A stretch of 64,000 bases of DNA, from positions 454,737-518,736 of the forward strand of contig JALWXN010000004.1 of the NCBI GenBank assembly GCA_027078545.1, given 5' to 3'. This DNA comes from Nitrososphaeria archaeon (GTDB lineage Archaea; Thermoproteota; Nitrososphaeria; Geothermarchaeales; JDFR-13). This document shows, piece by piece, positions 60,903 to 64,000 of the stretch; the first letter of the stretch is position 1; the number at the start of each line of letters is the position of its first letter. Under the pieces are notes generated by a model that had not been told where the DNA came from, did not search any database, and saw only the letters and a program-made list of their open reading frames with translations. The position numbers and the translations under genes were made by a program.

Positions 60903-63493
60903 GGAGGGAAAAAGAGATGAATACTCAGTTTATCTCACACAGACCTTCTTACCCCCTAGGGAAACATCTTCTGGAAGTATCGGGGTTGTCTTATAGGTTC
61001 GCCGAAAAGACAGGGGTGGAGGGCAAGATCATTGAGGTTGCTAGATATATAGGGGCCCTGCATGATGTGGGGAAATATACAACATTTTTCCAGAGATATA
61101 TCAGGAGGAAGCGGAGTAGATATCGAGGTAGGCATTCTCTTGTATCAGCCGTGATAGCCTATGAGGCCTCTAAGATATACGGTCCATTGGAAGACATGGG
61201 TATGGCTGAGCGGTTAGCCTACATTTTTGTACCTATTGCTTCTCACCACACTAGCCTTGACAGTCCTCATGTAAACCAATACGTCATCGACAACAATGAG
61301 ACAATGTTATCTGATCAGCTGAACGATCTTTTCTTAAACAAGGAAAAGATATTTGAGGACCTTCGAAATTATGGTCTAGACTGGTTAATCACACCTTTAG
61401 ACAAAACGTTTTCAAGACTAAAAGATCCGAGTACCTATATCGAGGGCCTAAGAGACGAGCTAATCGAAGTAAACCTAGACATCTCAGAAAAAATTGAGCA
61501 TTTGTCCTCGGAGGGTATGGCAGGTACATTGGAGTATTATCTTAAGTCAAAACTATTGTTTTCGATCCTGATAGATGCGGACAAGAGAGCAGCCAGTGGT
61601 CTCATGGAGTCTCACGAGAATACGACCCATCTGATGAGTACTCATATCGAATCCTTCATAACGAGGTTCCCAGTAGAAGGGATTAACTGTGATCGTAGGC
61701 GTCTATTTGAGGTGCTTATGAAAAGGCTCTGTAGACTCTCCCCTCATGAGTATGATGTTTATGTAGTTAATGCGCCTACTGGGGCTGGTAAGACGTTGAT
61801 GGGTATATATACTGCGCTTTGGATTAGGGAGCGTCTCGATGGGGATGGTCTTAGGAGGCCTGTGATCTATGCCCTCCCACTCATAAATATTGTGGAGCAG
61901 ACATACGAGGTAGTTAAGAAGATCTATTCAGAGGTACTTGGGGTTGATCATCCCGAGCCTGGTCAGCTTCTCAAGTATCACCATTTAAGCATGGTTGGGC
62001 ATTTCGAGAGTAGGGATGACGAAAGGCCGGTCGATGAGCTCCTCCTCTCGGTGGACTCGTGGGAATCCGACTTTATAGTCACCACTTTCAACCAGGTCAT
62101 CGAGGCCTTTGTAAAGCCCCAGAATTCGTTGAATAAGAAGCTGCACAACATGGTTCCCTCGATAATTATCATTGATGAGGTCCAGGCCCTGCCCACTGAG
62201 TACTGGCTCCTCCTACGGAGGCTTATCGAGGAGACTACGAGGGTATACGGGATAAAGTATGTCTTGATGAGCGCCACTATACCCCCATGGATAGTTAAGA
62301 GTGGAGACTTCAGATGGGTGGAGCTCCTGACCAACGAAAGAATAATCAATAGGATGGGTTGGGGATATAACAGGTGGCGCCTAGTCGACCAGTCCCAGGC
62401 CGATATGGATACGGATGGCCTCGTGGATATAGCCTGTGAAATGGTTGATAGGTATGGGTCGCTACTCATAGTGGTTAACACCATCCCAAGGTCCAAGGAG
62501 GTCTACCAAAGGCTCCGTAAGAAGCTATGCGCGAAATACAAGGTGGTGAAGTACCACACAGGAAAACAGCTCTGGTGTAGGGATAAGGGGGCCACGATAA
62601 TCCTTAGCTACCTATCCACGAACGTCGTTCCAAAGGAGCGTATAGCTAGGATAGAGCGTCTCAAGCACCTGATCAGCGAGGGCTGGAGAGTAGTCCTAGT
62701 AAGTACGCAGGCCGTGGAGGCGGGTGTGGATATCGACTTCGAGGCGGGTATAAGGGATGTTGCCCCGATAGACTCGATTATACAGGTGGCCGGTAGGTGT
62801 AACAGGAATGCCAGGGGCGATCCTGCTCCGCTCCACCTAGTAAGGCTATGTAGACAAAGCGTTGATGATGCTGAGGAGGGAGGGAGTAGTGAGAAGAGGT
62901 GCGATGCCAGGATTATATATGGCGTGGTGAGTGATGAGATCACGAGGGAGTCGTTGGAGGAGCTTAGGCGTGAGCTAAGGGATGACATTACGGAGAGGGA
63001 TATGCTTCTCCGTATAGGGAGGATATTCGACAAGGTTGTTAGGAACAAGGCTGTGGAGACTAGTGACGCCTCTAAAAACGTCCTGAAGAAGATGGCTATG
63101 ATAAGCCCTAGGGATAATGAGGTCAAGAACTTCAGTCTGCTGGAGGAGGGCTACAAGGCCGTGGATATCTATGTAGAGCTCGATGATGAAGCGGTGAGGC
63201 TGAGGGAGGAGTATAACGACCTGGTAAACCAGTATAGAGATCTCCTCAGGAGGTTCTCAGAGGGTAGGGCCGAGCTTAAGGATGTTATCAACATGAGGAG
63301 GAGGCTTAGGTTGAAGTGGGCAGAGATGAGTAGGTACATAGCCAGCGACATACCCAGCAGAGTTTATATTGGTGATTATGAGGAGTGGGGGGATGCGGGG
63401 CTATATGTTGTGCGTAGCGAGGATGTTGGACACTTCTACGACCTAGTTACTGGGATAGTGCATAGGGATGGGGAGGGCACGGTCATAGACTAG
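60899..63493 (+). CDS. cas3: Cas3 nuclease-helicase (HD plus SF2 helicase)
   Basis: An 864-residue fused protein. HD nuclease: GALHDVGKY (H55, D56), RHS (H79), ASHH (H116, H117) and DADKRA (D226). Helicase: Walker A NAPTGAGKTL (291-300), DEVQ box (426-429), SAT motif (458-460) and motif VI IIQVAGRCNRNARG. In this type Cas3 is recruited by Cascade to cut and degrade DNA. The HD domain is N-terminal, as in most type I systems; Thermoproteota more often have split Cas3' and Cas3'' (type I-A). Confidence 0.92.
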   Translation: MRREKEMNTQFISHRPSYPLGKHLLEVSGLSYRFAEKTGVEGKIIEVARYIGALHDVGKYTTFFQRYIRRKRSRYRGRHSLVSAVIAYEASKIYGPLEDMGMAERLAYIFVPIASHHTSLDSPHVNQYVIDNNETMLSDQLNDLFLNKEKIFEDLRNYGLDWLITPLDKTFSRLKDPSTYIEGLRDELIEVNLDISEKIEHLSSEGMAGTLEYYLKSKLLFSILIDADKRAASGLMESHENTTHLMSTHIESFITRFPVEGINCDRRRLFEVLMKRLCRLSPHEYDVYVVNAPTGAGKTLMGIYTALWIRERLDGDGLRRPVIYALPLINIVEQTYEVVKKIYSEVLGVDHPEPGQLLKYHHLSMVGHFESRDDERPVDELLLSVDSWESDFIVTTFNQVIEAFVKPQNSLNKKLHNMVPSIIIIDEVQALPTEYWLLLRRLIEETTRVYGIKYVLMSATIPPWIVKSGDFRWVELLTNERIINRMGWGYNRWRLVDQSQADMDTDGLVDIACEMVDRYGSLLIVVNTIPRSKEVYQRLRKKLCAKYKVVKYHTGKQLWCRDKGATIILSYLSTNVVPKERIARIERLKHLISEGWRVVLVSTQAVEAGVDIDFEAGIRDVAPIDSIIQVAGRCNRNARGDPAPLHLVRLCRQSVDDAEEGGSSEKRCDARIIYGVVSDEITRESLEELRRELRDDITERDMLLRIGRIFDKVVRNKAVETSDASKNVLKKMAMISPRDNEVKNFSLLEEGYKAVDIYVELDDEAVRLREEYNDLVNQYRDLLRRFSEGRAELKDVINMRRRLRLKWAEMSRYIASDIPSRVYIGDYEEWGDAGLYVVRSEDVGHFYDLVTGIVHRDGEGTVID

Positions 63494-63494
63494 C

Positions 63495-63761
63495 CTATAT
63501 GATGAAGTCTGTGGGCGCCTTCTCCCTACCCAGAACCTCCTTCTTGAGGAACTTCTCGGATGGGAGGCGGTAGATAAGTATTGAGTCCTCATCCTCGTCG
63601 ATGATCTCCCTCAGCATCTCCTTAAGCCTCCTCAGGTTGGCCTCCGTGATCTCACCCTCGAAGACGCTGTTCTGAACCCAGTTGAGATAGACCCTACAGG
63701 TCTTCAACACCTTACCAAGCCTCTCAACGTTGATGTCATAGACCAGGATGACATATACCAT
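63495..63761 (-). CDS. cas2: Cas2 adaptation endonuclease
   Basis: An 88-residue ferredoxin-like protein. VYVILVYDINVERLGKVLKTCR, with D9, and YLNWVQNSVFEGEITEANL are typical of Cas2. It is convergent with cas3, one base apart, and follows cas1 on the minus strand at 13 bases. Confidence 0.92.
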   Translation of the reverse strand: MVYVILVYDINVERLGKVLKTCRVYLNWVQNSVFEGEITEANLRRLKEMLREIIDEDEDSILIYRLPSEKFLKKEVLGREKAPTDFII

Positions 63762-63774
63762 GCCTGGCAGCCCC

Positions 63775-64000
63775 CTATAGCTTCAAGACATATGGCCTAT
63801 ACTCCTCATCCCTCATCAGGTGCCTCTCAATCTTATACAGCTCTATACGTATAAGCCTCTCATACTTCATCCTCCTCTTCCCACTCCGGAATGTCGCCTC
63901 CAGCCTATCGTTAAACTCCTTCACAAACCTCTTCATAGCCTCGCTGGTCATGAAGACCCCCTTCACATCGTTGTGGAAGTCCCTAGGCGTTATCACCCTA
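63775..64000 (-). CDS. cas1: Cas1 integrase (partial, C-terminal part)
   Basis: The visible 74 residues (VITPRDFHNDVKGVFMTSEAMKR; EATFRSGKRRMKYERLIRIELYKIERHL) match the C-terminus of Cas1, with KYERLIRIELYKIERHL as its last helix. The rest lies beyond the window. A GTG at 63996 is not a start; the frame is open to the edge. Confidence 0.88.
   Translation of the reverse strand, partial: RVITPRDFHNDVKGVFMTSEAMKRFVKEFNDRLEATFRSGKRRMKYERLIRIELYKIERHLMRDEEYRPYVLKL

Overview
The window reads as the chromosome of a hyperthermophilic archaeon of the Thermoproteota (Crenarchaeota). The signs are tightly packed operons with ATGA, GTGA and TGATG overlaps, AGG/ATA-rich codons, TATA-type promoters close to start codons, intron-containing tRNAs (tRNA-Cys and initiator tRNA-Met), a tungstate ABC transporter, a divalent UbiA prenyltransferase and CRISPR repeats ending in TTGAAAG/TTGAAAC. 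I cannot place it to genus from the sequence alone.

Layout. 1-3.1 kb: a minus-strand operon with an ABC exporter (ATPase, two permeases) and two small phosphatases. 3.2-7.9 kb: OsmC-like protein, UbiA prenyltransferase, crotonase, SCP2-like protein and a zinc alcohol dehydrogenase. 7.9-14.3 kb: a metal block, probably copper: an ArsR-type regulator divergent from a CPC-type P-type ATPase across a perfect palindrome, a YHS/His-rich mini-protein, then (after panB and a membrane/OB-like protein) a membrane-anchored winged-helix protein with a Met-rich outer loop next to a secreted Met-rich protein. 15-19.7 kb: a complete branched-chain-type ABC importer (livKHMGF-like). 19.7-24.4 kb: a DUF1059-like protein and a glycerol-phosphate-like module (FGGY kinase, DAO-type FAD enzyme, alkyl-DHAP-synthase-like FAD oxidase, Fe-S protein). 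24.5-27.1 kb: guaA and an E1-like ThiF/MoeB enzyme.

27.1-64 kb is rich in CRISPR and accessory genes. Arrays 1 (27.1-29.0 kb) and 2 (42.9-43.2 kb) share a repeat and a strongly conserved leader. Between them lie tungstate and ECF (probably thiamine/HMP) transporters, a Tat-exported PQQ-type sugar dehydrogenase, a large secreted protein, tRNA-Cys, a TSUP permease, an ArsR-led three-gene unit with a TIR/NDT-like protein, a VapBC pair with a frameshifted toxin, and 1.3 kb of non-coding DNA with iteron-like repeats. csa3 follows array 2. Next come an ABC exporter, a maltokinase-like kinase, two related C-terminally anchored surface proteins, an AidB-like acyl-CoA dehydrogenase, an orphan csx1 (CARF-HEPN) and the initiator tRNA. 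Array 3 (55.5-56.8 kb) has another repeat and shorter spacers, and its leader abuts a type I-B operon cas8b-cas7-cas5-cas3. Convergent cas2 and the end of cas1 close the window.

The genes suggest a layered immune island: two repeat families with different spacer geometry, one adjacent I-B effector, and signalling/regulatory parts (Csx1, Csa3) of systems whose effector genes are not in view. The least familiar system is the Met-rich membrane winged-helix protein plus Met-rich secreted protein with a repeated GTTAC operator.
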